From assembly GCA_002729515.1 (NCBI GenBank), contig PBYF01000052.1, positions 27,669 through 91,668 on the forward strand: DNA of 64,000 nucleotides, written 5' to 3'. The translations under genes were made by a program, and so were the position numbers. Source of the DNA: Deltaproteobacteria bacterium. Its GTDB lineage: Bacteria; Myxococcota_A; UBA9160; SMWR01. The notes under the pieces are model-generated. The model searched no databases, was not told the origin of the DNA, and saw only the letters and a list, made by a program, of their open reading frames with translations. Positions 1 through 10,227 of this stretch are shown here, piece after piece; the first letter of the stretch is position 1, and every line of letters begins with the position of its first letter.

Positions 1-31
1 GCATGGCGACCCAACGGGGCGTCTTCGTGCG

Positions 32-49
32 TCGGGTGCTGTCACCCGA
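32..49. other. Short hairpin downstream of tRNA-Phe
   Basis: A perfect 7-bp inverted repeat (TCGGGTG / CACCCGA) encloses a 4-base loop. It lies past the 3' end of the minus-strand tRNA, so it may help end that transcript. No T-tract follows on either strand, so calling it a terminator is weak. Otherwise I see nothing in bases 1-127. Confidence 0.3.
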
Positions 50-127
50 TGACTCGTGCAAGCTAGGCGCGAAGATCTGAAAGTCAAGCTGTGGTAGGGA
101 CTTAAGACGACAGGAGAAGACAGAAGG

Positions 128-203
128 TGGTGGCCCAGGACAGAATCGAACTGTCGACACCTTGATTTTCAGTCAAGTGCTCTACCAACTGAGCTACCGG
201 GCC
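128..203 (-). tRNA. tRNA-Phe (anticodon GAA)
   Basis: The reverse complement folds as a full cloverleaf. It has a 7-bp acceptor stem (GGCCCGG with CTGGGCC, one G-U pair), a D-arm with AGCTCAGTTGGTAGAGC, an anticodon stem CTTGA/TCAAG around the loop CTGAAAA, and a T-arm with GTTCGATTC. The anticodon GAA reads phenylalanine codons. The discriminator base is A, and the terminal CCA is encoded in the DNA. Confidence 0.97.
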
Positions 204-271
204 ACGGGCGGTGAAACGTAGCCTCCCCACCGCGGGCGGGCTAGCAGATCTTCCGGGCGCTACGGGAAGTC

Positions 272-910
272 TCAGGAGGGCGGAGGCTGCGTGACACGCA
301 GGGAAGTGATGCGCGCACTAGTAGGGTAGGGACGGTTCGGGGGGCCGTAGCGGCCGTAGGTGTCGATCTCGAGTTGGGTTACGGCGTCGACGACCTCGAT
401 GCCCTCGGAAACCCGGCCCAGAATCGTGTAGTTCCCGTCCAGGTGTGGGGCGTCGCCGTGAACGATGAAAAACTGGCCGGTGGCGGTGCCACGCCGCCCC
501 TTGTTCGCGAGGGCGAGGGTGCCGCGCAGGTGCGAGAGCCCGTTGTACTCGTCCCGGTAGCCTTCGGGGTGCCCGCCCTTGCCGTCGTCCCGAGGATCGT
601 CGTTGCGCGTCAGCGGATCTCCGCCCTGGATCACGAAGCCGGGGAGGACGCGGTGGAACGTGGTGCCGTCGTAGAAGCCCTCGTTGGCCACGGCGGTGAA
701 ACGCTCGACCGCCTGGGGTGCCACCTCGGGGAGCAGGTCGATGCTTATGGTCCCCAGTCCCTCGACTTCGAGCACGGCCGTGGGGTGCGGCCCATCGAGG
801 ATGTCCGCACGTGCAGGTACCGGCGCCGCCGTATCGGTTGCTGTGCAACCGGCGAGCGCATATGCCGCTGCCGCGAGCGCGAGCCCGCATGTCAATCTCT
901 GCCGTCCCAT
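272..910 (-). CDS. Cyclophilin-type peptidyl-prolyl isomerase, lipoprotein
   Basis: A 212-residue cis-trans prolyl isomerase that should act on the periplasmic side of the envelope. The N-terminus is a lipoprotein signal ending in the lipobox LAGC, with Cys22 as the lipidation site. The cyclophilin fold covers about residues 45-205 and shows the typical core FHRVLPGFVIQGGDP and the GQFFI strand. The loop with DPRDDGKGGHPEG is that of the PpiA/PpiB-like bacterial family. It is divergent from the gamma-glutamyltranspeptidase gene, with 33 bp between the two ATG codons. The family is clear; the client proteins are unknown. Confidence 0.9.
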   Translation of the reverse strand: MGRQRLTCGLALAAAAYALAGCTATDTAAPVPARADILDGPHPTAVLEVEGLGTISIDLLPEVAPQAVERFTAVANEGFYDGTTFHRVLPGFVIQGGDPLTRNDDPRDDGKGGHPEGYRDEYNGLSHLRGTLALANKGRRGTATGQFFIVHGDAPHLDGNYTILGRVSEGIEVVDAVTQLEIDTYGRYGPPNRPYPTSARITSLRVTQPPPS

Positions 911-943
911 TCCCGTATTCCGCCTGTGGTACGTTGCTTATCG

Positions 944-2671
944 ATGAACCGGCGGGTCGGGTTGACGGTGCATTTCGCGCTGTGGTGGGCCTTGCTGGGA
1001 GCGGGCTCTTCCGGTCCGGCCTGGTCGCAACCCAGTACGGGTACCGAGGGCATGGTGGTCGCCTCGCAGGCCGATGCCGCCGATGCCGGCCTCGCCATGC
1101 TCGAAGCGGGTGGGAACGCCGTGGACGCGGCGGTGGCGACGGCGTTTGCCCTGGCCGTGACCCAGCCCTTTTCGGCGGGTCTCGGTGGCGGTGTCTTCCT
1201 GGTGGGGCGCACCGACTCCGGCGAATACTTCGCCCTCGACGCGCGCGAGACGGCCCCGGGCGCCGCCGACCGCGACATGTACGTCCGCCCGGGTGTCGAT
1301 TCCAGGGCCTCGCTTTCCGGGGGGCTCGCCGTTGCGACCCCCGGGTTCATTCGCGGCCTTGCGATGGCGCTCGACCTCTGGGGCACGCTTGCACTGCCCG
1401 CCGTGCTCGCGCCCGCGATCCGGCTGGCGGACGAGGGCTTTGCCATCGGTCCCTACCACGCGCGGATGCTCGAGCGCCTGAGCCAGATGGGTCTTCCGGC
1501 TGCGTTTCCCGAAACGGCGCGCATCCAGTTTCCTGCCGATGGCGCGGCGGCCGAGCCCGGCTGGGTGCTGCGCCAGCGGGACCTGGCCGAGAGCCTGCGG
1601 AGGCTGGCGACCGAGGGGTCCGACGTCTTCTACACCGGGGAGATCGGCGCGCGCATCGCCGCCGCTGTAAAGCTCCACGGCGGAGTGCTCTCGCCCGAAG
1701 ACCTCGCCGGGTACACACCGAAGCTGCGCCAACCAGTAACCGGGAGCTACCGGGGGCTCGAGGTCGTGTCGTTTCCGCCCCCGTCGTCGGGCGGCGCGGT
1801 GCTGGTCGAGATCTTGAACATTCTCGAGGGCTTTGATCTGGCAGAGGCCGGGCCCGTCGACGAGCGTACGGCCCACCGCATCGTCGAGGCGATGAAGCTC
1901 GCCTTCGCCGACCGCGCCGCCTGGTTCGGCGACCCGGATTTCGTGGACGTTCCAGTGGCTCGCCTTACGTCGAAGCCCTACGCCGACACGCTGCGCCGCC
2001 GTATCGTGCCGCCTTTCTGGCGGCGCGAACGCGCGATCGAGGTGGAGGGGCCGGGTCTTCCGCAGAACGACTCGGGCACGACGCACCTTTCGACGAGCGA
2101 TGGGCGGGGGGGCGCGGTCGCGCTCACCATGACGATCAATACGCCCTTTGGTTCGGGCATTACGGTGCCGGGGACAGGCATCGTGCTCAACAACGAGATG
2201 GACGACTTTTCGAAGGCGATTGGCCGCCCGAATGTCTACGGGCTCGTCGACGAACGGGGCGCCAACGCGATCGCGCCGGGCAAGCGCCCGCTCTCGAGCA
2301 TGACTCCCACGATCGTTTCGCGCGACGGCCGGCCCTTCATGGTGACGGGAAGTCCCGGCGGGCCGCGCATCATCACGACGACGCTCCTCACGATCCTGAA
2401 TGTGATGGACTTCGGCATGGATGTGCAGGAGGCGGTCGCGGCGCCCCGCTACCACCACCAGTGGCTGCCGAACAAGGTGTACGCCGAGTCGGGTCTCGAC
2501 GAATCGATCGTCGCCGGGCTTCGCAAACGCGGCCACGAGGTGGAGGTTGCCGACCGAACCTGGTCGAGCGCGCAGGCGATCGTGATCGACTCGAAGACCG
2601 GTGCGCACCTCGGGGGGAGCGATCCGCGCGGCGACGGCGCGGCGCGTGGTTACAACCCGAAGAAGCCCTAG
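944..2671 (+). CDS. ggt: Gamma-glutamyltranspeptidase
   Basis: A 575-residue secreted Ntn-hydrolase that transfers or hydrolyses the gamma-glutamyl group of glutathione in the periplasm. Residues 1 to about 28 form a signal peptide. The family pattern runs throughout: ASQADAADAGLAMLEAGGNAVDAAVA near the N-terminus, FSAGLGGGVFLV, then the autocleavage site SGTTHLS, where Thr379 would become the new N-terminal nucleophile of the small subunit. PLSSMTPTIV and GSPGGPRI follow, as expected. I chose the ATG that opens a signal peptide; the frame stays open upstream but runs into the divergent cyclophilin gene. Its TAG stop overlaps the stop of the convergent M16 peptidase gene. Confidence 0.93.
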   Translation: MNRRVGLTVHFALWWALLGAGSSGPAWSQPSTGTEGMVVASQADAADAGLAMLEAGGNAVDAAVATAFALAVTQPFSAGLGGGVFLVGRTDSGEYFALDARETAPGAADRDMYVRPGVDSRASLSGGLAVATPGFIRGLAMALDLWGTLALPAVLAPAIRLADEGFAIGPYHARMLERLSQMGLPAAFPETARIQFPADGAAAEPGWVLRQRDLAESLRRLATEGSDVFYTGEIGARIAAAVKLHGGVLSPEDLAGYTPKLRQPVTGSYRGLEVVSFPPPSSGGAVLVEILNILEGFDLAEAGPVDERTAHRIVEAMKLAFADRAAWFGDPDFVDVPVARLTSKPYADTLRRRIVPPFWRRERAIEVEGPGLPQNDSGTTHLSTSDGRGGAVALTMTINTPFGSGITVPGTGIVLNNEMDDFSKAIGRPNVYGLVDERGANAIAPGKRPLSSMTPTIVSRDGRPFMVTGSPGGPRIITTTLLTILNVMDFGMDVQEAVAAPRYHHQWLPNKVYAESGLDESIVAGLRKRGHEVEVADRTWSSAQAIVIDSKTGAHLGGSDPRGDGAARGYNPKKP

Positions 2672-5235
2672 GGGCGGACTACCGCCTCGACGTACGCTTC
2701 GAGGTCGACGATGCGCTGGGCAACGCGCAGGACGTCTTTGCGCGAGATGGCGGCGATTTCGTCCGGGTAGCATGCCGACGCCGTGGCGCCGAGCCCGTAG
2801 AGTGCATCCAGCGAAACCTGGGCTGCATGGACGGCATTGCGCTGCCGGTCGATGGCGAAGTTTCCGATCAGGTAACGTCGCGTGGCGTCGAGTTCGGCCT
2901 CCGGGGGGGGCTCGTCGACGAGCCGCCGGAGCTCATCGAGCATGCCGCGCCGTGCCCGCTCGAGCTTCTCGGGCGCCGTTGCGATCGACACCACGAACCA
3001 GCCGGGTGCGACGCCCTCGATGCTGGCGGCGCCCACTGAATAGGCGAGTCCCTGCCGCTCGCGCAGAGCGAGGAAGAGCCGGCCGCCCTGGCCGCCGAGC
3101 AACTGCGCCAGCACCTCCAGGGCGAAGCGGTCCGGATCGTCAACGGCAACTCCCGGGAAGCCGATCACCGTATGAGCCTGGGCGCGGTCCTTGCGCAGCT
3201 CCGCGCGGCGGATTGCGTCCGGCCGTGCCCCGTTTCCTGCTGCTGGCTTCTCGAAGGGTCCCGCGGACAGGTCGGTGAGCCGCACGGAGAAGTGTTGGGC
3301 CACCGCGTCCGGCTCCACGTCTCCGGCCACGGCGAGAGAGAGGTTCGCGCCTTGCACCAGCCTCCGATGCTGCCGGGCGAGCGCCTCCTCATCGAAGTGC
3401 TCGACTGTCTCGCGCCGTCCGAATAGCGGGCGGCCGTAGGGATGGTCCGGGTACAGGGTCTGGGCAAAGAGCAGGAAAGCGCGGTGTGCGGGCTGGTCCT
3501 CGCGGCGCGCGATCGCGGCGAGTGTTTCGCGTCTTTCGCGCTCGATCTCGACGCCATCGAAAGCCGGGTCGAGAAGAGCTTCGCAGAAGAGGTCGATCGT
3601 CCGGGGCAGCTGGGCGCTCGGCGCTTCGAGCGTCAGCCCGAGGGAGCTGCGGCCGCAAAAGCCGTCGATTTCGGCTGCGAGTGTCTCGGTCGCCCGGGCG
3701 AAGTCCTCGGCCGAGCGGCCGCAACTGCCGCGCGTCCACATCGACGCCAGGAAGGCGGTGAGGCCCGACGTCTCGGCGGTATCTGCGAGCAGCCCACCGA
3801 GAAACGCGGCCCGCACCGCGACGACGGGGATGCTGCGGCGGGGCACCACGTGGAGCCGTCCGCCGCTCGGCAGGTCGTAGCTCACGACGTCGGGGCCAGA
3901 AGTGCGCACCACGGGAAGCGCGAAGGCGCGCGCGATGCGCCGGGTTCCAGCTTCGATGGAGCGGTGGATCCGCTCTGCGTCGAGACAGTCCGACGACGCT
4001 TCGGGGACCACGGCGGCCACGGTCAGCCGCTCGGGCGCCAGGTGCTCGCGTGCGACCCGGTGCAGGTCCGCCGGAGTCGCGTTGCGCACGCCGTCGAGGT
4101 AGCGCTCCTCGGCTGCCACGTCTCCGGCGAGGTGGAGGAAGCTCCCGACCTTCTGGGCCATGCCCGATACGCTCTCCCGTTCGAAGTCTTCTGCGGCCAG
4201 AAAATTCGCACGCGCCTTTTCGAGTTCGTCGATGCTCACGGGCTCCACGCGGATGCGCTCGAGCTCGCGTACGGCGGCTTCGAGGGCGGGCAGCGCTCGG
4301 TCGGCGTCGGTCTCGAAGCCCAGCGTGAAGAGGCCCGGGTCGAGAGGTGTGTAACAGGAGGCGTCGATGCGGTCGGCGAGGCCCTCGCGTTCTCGCACCG
4401 CGCGCACGAGCCGGCTGCTGTCGCCGTTTCCCAGCGTATAGGCCACCAGGTCGAGGAGCGGGGTGTCGGGGTGGCCGAGTCCAACGGCGGGCGTGGCGAG
4501 TTCGACGGTGACGCGTTCGAAGGGTCGGGCCAGGACCACCGTGCGCAGGCCATCTTGGCGGGATTCCTTCGGTCGCTTGCGCCGGGTGGTGCCGGCGGGC
4601 AGCGAACCGAGACTGGTGCGCACCTGGTCGCGCACGGCGTCCGGGTCGAAGTCGCCCGCGACGACCACGCAGAGCCGGTCGGGTGTGTACCAGTGCTCGA
4701 AGAAGCGTTGAACCCGGTTGCGGTCGATGCTCGCCACGCTTTTGGGCGTTCCCAGAATAGGTGCCCGGTAGGGGTGTCGATGGTAGGCGGCGGCGCAGAG
4801 CGCGTTTCCGACTACCGACCCCGGCGAGTCTTCACTGCTGCGGATTTCTTCGAGCACCACCTCGATCTCTCGCGAGATCTCCACCGCGTCGAACACCGAG
4901 TCGGTGACCGCATCCGCGAGTACGTCGATCCCCAACGCGACCTCTGCCGCCGGCAGTGTCGCGTGGTAGACGGTGACGTCGTGGGACGTGTGGGCGTTGA
5001 TGCGGCCGCCGGCGCCCTCGATTTCGCCGGAGATCTCGCCCAGGCCGCGCCGACCGGTGCCCTTGAAGAGCATGTGCTCGTGGAAGTGGGCGAGGCCCGC
5101 TTCGTCGGCACCCTCGTCGGCTGCACCCACGTCGGCCCAGATCTGCACCTCCGCCACGGGCGCCAGCTGGGCCGGACAGAGGAGTAGCCGGAGGCCGTTG
5201 TCGAGCCGTTCGAGGCAGACCGCGGGTGCGTTCAA
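2668..5235 (-). CDS. M16 zinc peptidase, two-domain (pitrilysin/insulinase family)
   Basis: An 855-residue protein made of two tandem M16 halves. The first half has the inverted zinc motif HFHEH (His50, Glu53 and His54 from the chosen start), and SREIEVVLEEI about 75 residues later can supply the third zinc ligand. The second half keeps the fold, including the late ERQGLAYSVGA segment, but has no HxxEH and is probably a non-catalytic clamp. I see no clear signal peptide. No ATG suits the N-terminus; the TTG in front of NAPAVCLERLDNG leaves 44 bp to the divergent hemW start, while the longer reading would overlap hemW. The substrate is unknown. Confidence 0.88.
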   Translation of the reverse strand: MNAPAVCLERLDNGLRLLLCPAQLAPVAEVQIWADVGAADEGADEAGLAHFHEHMLFKGTGRRGLGEISGEIEGAGGRINAHTSHDVTVYHATLPAAEVALGIDVLADAVTDSVFDAVEISREIEVVLEEIRSSEDSPGSVVGNALCAAAYHRHPYRAPILGTPKSVASIDRNRVQRFFEHWYTPDRLCVVVAGDFDPDAVRDQVRTSLGSLPAGTTRRKRPKESRQDGLRTVVLARPFERVTVELATPAVGLGHPDTPLLDLVAYTLGNGDSSRLVRAVREREGLADRIDASCYTPLDPGLFTLGFETDADRALPALEAAVRELERIRVEPVSIDELEKARANFLAAEDFERESVSGMAQKVGSFLHLAGDVAAEERYLDGVRNATPADLHRVAREHLAPERLTVAAVVPEASSDCLDAERIHRSIEAGTRRIARAFALPVVRTSGPDVVSYDLPSGGRLHVVPRRSIPVVAVRAAFLGGLLADTAETSGLTAFLASMWTRGSCGRSAEDFARATETLAAEIDGFCGRSSLGLTLEAPSAQLPRTIDLFCEALLDPAFDGVEIERERRETLAAIARREDQPAHRAFLLFAQTLYPDHPYGRPLFGRRETVEHFDEEALARQHRRLVQGANLSLAVAGDVEPDAVAQHFSVRLTDLSAGPFEKPAAGNGARPDAIRRAELRKDRAQAHTVIGFPGVAVDDPDRFALEVLAQLLGGQGGRLFLALRERQGLAYSVGAASIEGVAPGWFVVSIATAPEKLERARRGMLDELRRLVDEPPPEAELDATRRYLIGNFAIDRQRNAVHAAQVSLDALYGLGATASACYPDEIAAISRKDVLRVAQRIVDLEAYVEAVVRP

Positions 5236-5279
5236 AGCAGCGAGAGCGTAACCGACGGGACGTTTCGTACCATCCGGGT

Positions 5280-6446
5280 GTGGAAGACGTGGGTGTCTAC
5301 GTGCACGTGCCCTTTTGCGAGCGGGTCTGTCCCTACTGTGACTTCGCGGTGGTCGGCGTGCGGACGCTCGCACCAGAGCGCGAGGCCCGATACGTCGATG
5401 CGCTGCTCGCTGAGCTCGGTGCGCGCCGCGCCCGTTTCACCGGACGCAGGCTCGCGAGTCTCTACCTCGGCGGCGGCACACCGTCGCTCCTTACACCGGA
5501 GAGCGTCGACCGCATTCGCGTGGCGGTATTCGGCGCGTTCCAGCCCGACGCGCCGGAGGTCACGCTCGAGATGAACCCCGGAACCGTGGAGCGCGAGCGC
5601 CTGCCGGGCTTTCACGCCGCGGGCGTAAACCGCCTCTGCGTTGGCGTGCAATCGTTCACCGACGCCACGCTCAAGCGGTTGGGGCGGGCGCACGGCGCCG
5701 AAGAGGCTCGGAAGACCCTGGCTGTCGCCTGCGGCACGGGCTTCGCGGCGCTCTCCATCGACCTGATCTTCGCGGCGCCGGGCCAGCGCGTCGCCAGCAC
5801 CGTGCGCGACCTTGCCGAAGCGTTGGCCTTCGCGCCGGACCACGTTTCGGCCTACGAGCTGACCGTGGAGGCCGGCACGCCCTTCGCTCTGGCCGACGAG
5901 CGCAGCCAGCTCGACCGGGCAGACGAGGCCGAGGTGGTGGAGATGATGGGGGCTGTCGAGGAGCGGCTCGCCGCGGCCGGGCTCGCCCGCTACGAGATCA
6001 GCAACTACGCGCGGCCCGGCCGCGAGGCGGTCCACAACCGCCGCTACTGGGAGCGCCGTCCCGTGCTGGGTCTCGGCGTGGCCGCCGTGTCGAGCGATCC
6101 CCCGGATTCGGATGCGCCGCACGGCCGCAGGCGCTCGAATCCGCGCGATCTCGAGACCTGGCAGACAGCGGCCCTTGGGGGCAGCCTCGATGCCGTGGCA
6201 GACGTGGAGTCCCTCGCGCCCGCTGTGGCGCGGGGCGAGGCGGCTTTTCTTGCCCTGCGCACCGCAGCGGGCCTCGATGCGGGGCGTTTTGCCGCGGAGT
6301 TCGGCGCGCCCCCACGAGGCTTCTGGGGTCCCGCGATCGCAGAACTCGCCGATCGGGGTCTTCTCGCCGAGAGCGGGGCCGGCGACCTGCAGCTCACCCC
6401 GGCCGGGCGACGCCTCGCCGATGCCATTTTTCAATATTTCGTTTGA
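5280..6446 (+). CDS. hemW: Radical SAM heme chaperone HemW
   Basis: A 388-residue radical SAM protein of the HemN/HemW family. The 4Fe-4S motif CERVCPYC lies within 20 residues of the GTG start and is followed by the SAM-binding stretch YLGGGTPSLL. EMNPGTVE and GVNRLCVGVQSF are typical of HemW. It lacks the N-terminal extension of true coproporphyrinogen dehydrogenase HemN, so a heme-insertion role is preferred. The C-terminal HemN-C domain with EISNYARPG and NRRYWERRP is complete. In many bacteria hemW sits beside hrcA-grpE-dnaK, as here. Confidence 0.9.
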   Translation: MEDVGVYVHVPFCERVCPYCDFAVVGVRTLAPEREARYVDALLAELGARRARFTGRRLASLYLGGGTPSLLTPESVDRIRVAVFGAFQPDAPEVTLEMNPGTVERERLPGFHAAGVNRLCVGVQSFTDATLKRLGRAHGAEEARKTLAVACGTGFAALSIDLIFAAPGQRVASTVRDLAEALAFAPDHVSAYELTVEAGTPFALADERSQLDRADEAEVVEMMGAVEERLAAAGLARYEISNYARPGREAVHNRRYWERRPVLGLGVAAVSSDPPDSDAPHGRRRSNPRDLETWQTAALGGSLDAVADVESLAPAVARGEAAFLALRTAAGLDAGRFAAEFGAPPRGFWGPAIAELADRGLLAESGAGDLQLTPAGRRLADAIFQYFV

Positions 6447-6481
6447 TTTCTGAGGGTTTATTGACGCACGAGCGGACCGGT

Positions 6482-6507
6482 GGTACCCGATACTGAGTCG
6501 GGGTACC
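6482..6507. repeat. GGTACCC inverted repeat in front of hrcA
   Basis: GGTACCC and GGGTACC, 12 bases apart, form a perfect 7-bp dyad ending 4 bases before the hrcA start codon. It could be an operator or an RNA hairpin over the hrcA initiation region. It does not resemble CIRCE (TTAGCACTC-N9-GAGTGCTAA). A TTGACG at 6461-6466 might be a -35 box, but no good -10 lies 16-18 bases downstream. Confidence 0.35.
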
Positions 6508-6511
6508 CAGC

Positions 6512-7576
6512 GTGTCGTCCAGTCGATCCGATGCCGTCGAGTTTCCGCCGCTCACCGAGCGGCAGGCCTCGGTGCTGCGAGCCGTGGTGGCGAGCTACGT
6601 GGGCGCCGGGGGCCCGATCGGTTCCCAGACGATCGCTCACCTGCTGGCGGCGCCGCTCTCGCCGGCGAGCGTGCGCAACACCCTCACCGAGCTCACGGGA
6701 CTCGGCCTCGTCGACAAGCCGCACCGTTCGTCGGGGCGCGTCCCCACTGAGCGCGGGCTGCGGGTCTTCGTCGATACGCTGCTTGCGCCGGCCACCTTGC
6801 CGCGTTCCGAACGCCGCGACATCGCCTACCGGCTGGACGAGGTCGACGGCGATCGGGTCGTGTCCGCCGCGTCCGAGCTGCTGTCGCATCACACGCGGCA
6901 GCTCGGCTTCGTGATTGCGCCGCGCTTTGCGCGCATGCGCGTGCGCCACGTGAGCCTCGTGCGGCTCTCGACCGAGCGGGTGCTCGTCGTGCTCGTCACG
7001 GCCAGCGGCGTCGCGACGCGCCGGGTGATCGACGCGGACCGCGAGTTCGACCAGCCGAGCCTCGACCGCGTCGCGTCCTCGCTCACGGAAAGGGTCGCCG
7101 GTCGCACGCTTGCCGAGGTGCGCTGCGATCTCGAACGAGAGGCGCGGGCGCTGCGCCGCGACGCCAACGCGCTGCTCGCCTGGACGCTCGAACTCGGGCG
7201 TCGCGCATTCGAAGCGTGCGACGACGAGGAAGGCGACCTCGTCATTGCCACCCGCATGGCGCTTCTCGACCAGCCCGAGTTCCGGGATCCGTGCCGGCTG
7301 CGCGAACTCTTTGCGGCGCTCGAGGAAGAAGAGCGGCTCCTCGAGGTTCTGGGCCAGATTCTCGAACCCGAGGGCGTGAGCGTGGCGATCGGTGAGGAAC
7401 TCGACGATCCGGGCCTGCGGCGCTGTGCCCTGGTGGCTTCGCCCTACGGGGGTGCGGTGGGCCAGCGGCCGCTCGGTGTGCTCGGCGTGATCGGGCCGAG
7501 CCGTATGGATTTCAGCCGCGTCATCCCGCTCGTCGACTACTGCTCCGAGGTCGTGACGGGAAGGCTCACGGCGTGA
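6512..7576 (+). CDS. hrcA: Heat-inducible transcription repressor HrcA
   Basis: A 354-residue repressor that binds CIRCE operators of chaperone operons; in other bacteria GroEL keeps it active. The N-terminal winged helix-turn-helix is unmistakable: GPIGSQTIAHLL, SPASVRNTLTELTGLGLV, then HRSSGRVPTERGLR. The middle and C-terminal regions (GAVGQRPLGVLGVIGPSRMDF) match the HrcA inserted dimerisation domain. It starts with GTG, and its TGA overlaps the grpE GTG by four bases. One CIRCE-like site is visible at groES, but none in front of hrcA itself. Confidence 0.95.
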   Translation: MSSSRSDAVEFPPLTERQASVLRAVVASYVGAGGPIGSQTIAHLLAAPLSPASVRNTLTELTGLGLVDKPHRSSGRVPTERGLRVFVDTLLAPATLPRSERRDIAYRLDEVDGDRVVSAASELLSHHTRQLGFVIAPRFARMRVRHVSLVRLSTERVLVVLVTASGVATRRVIDADREFDQPSLDRVASSLTERVAGRTLAEVRCDLEREARALRRDANALLAWTLELGRRAFEACDDEEGDLVIATRMALLDQPEFRDPCRLRELFAALEEEERLLEVLGQILEPEGVSVAIGEELDDPGLRRCALVASPYGGAVGQRPLGVLGVIGPSRMDFSRVIPLVDYCSEVVTGRLTA

Positions 7577-8292
7577 GCCCGCGCAAGAGGAAGATCGAGG
7601 TCAAGGCGGAGGAGAGCGAGGGCGGGGAGTCCGCGGCCGAGGAGGCCTCCGAGGGCTCCCTCGCGCCGAGTCCCGAACTCGAGGAGGCGCTTCGCGAGGC
7701 CACCGCTGCGGTAGAGGGGAGCGCAGCGGAAGCCGGAAACGGCGAGGCCAGTCCAGCGGGGGACCCCGCCGGGGAGGCTCTGCCGCATCCCGAGGACCTG
7801 GTCCGCGAGTTCGAGGAGACCCGGGATCGCCTGCTGCGCCTGCAGGCCGACTTCGAGAACTTCAAGCGCCGCACGCTCAAAGAGCGGACGGATGCGCACC
7901 AATACGGTCACGAGAATCTCGTCAAGGACCTGCTTCCCACGGTCGATAACCTGGATCGAGCCATCGACCACGCTCGGAAGAGCGGGGGCGGGGACTTGGA
8001 GAGCCTTCTGCAAGGTGTGGAGTTGGTGCAGCGGGAGCTGCTGGCCGCACTCACCAAGCACGGTGTCGTCCGAATCGAGGCCCTCGAGCAGTCCTTCGAT
8101 CCCGCGTTCCACGAGGCGATGGCTCAGGTGCCACACGAGTCGGCACCGACAAATACGGTGATCGAGGAACTTCAGAAGGGCTACAGGCTGCGGGATCGTC
8201 TCATCCGCCCGAGCCGGGTCGTCGTGGCCCGCGGGCCGGAAGACGCTCTGAATGGGCAGGAGAAGACGGAGACCGAGGGGGACGCGGGCTAG
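7573..8292 (+). CDS. grpE: Nucleotide exchange factor GrpE
   Basis: A 239-residue cochaperone that opens the nucleotide cleft of DnaK to release ADP. The first 70 or so residues are acidic, low-complexity and alanine-rich. A long helical coiled coil follows (DRLLRLQADFENFKRR), then the beta domain (VEALEQSFDPAFHEAM, PSRVVVARG). The order hrcA-grpE-dnaK-dnaJ is the standard heat-shock operon. The GTG start overlaps the hrcA stop, implying translational coupling. Confidence 0.95.
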   Translation: MSPRKRKIEVKAEESEGGESAAEEASEGSLAPSPELEEALREATAAVEGSAAEAGNGEASPAGDPAGEALPHPEDLVREFEETRDRLLRLQADFENFKRRTLKERTDAHQYGHENLVKDLLPTVDNLDRAIDHARKSGGGDLESLLQGVELVQRELLAALTKHGVVRIEALEQSFDPAFHEAMAQVPHESAPTNTVIEELQKGYRLRDRLIRPSRVVVARGPEDALNGQEKTETEGDAG

Positions 8293-8306
8293 CCCGATGG
8301 GGTGGC

Positions 8307-8337
8307 GCCTCCCGGTTTAGGGGAGGCACTACCGGTC
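8307..8337 (+). promoter_or_regulatory. Hairpin covering the dnaK ribosome binding site
   Basis: GCCTCCC (8307-8313) and GGGAGGC (8321-8327) form a perfect 7-bp stem with a 7-base loop. The 3' arm contains GGGAGG, the only Shine-Dalgarno sequence for the dnaK ATG at 8338, with a spacing of about 11 bases. If formed in the mRNA it would block initiation of dnaK. A heat-melting RNA thermometer is one reading; an mRNA-processing stem between grpE and dnaK is another. Confidence 0.45.
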
Positions 8338-10164
<1,827 letters not shown>

Positions 10165-10227
10165 CTCCCTTCGATCGGCTTCTGCTCCCACCCTTCCGCC
10201 GGCCAAGTCCGGCACGGATTCCGGCAC

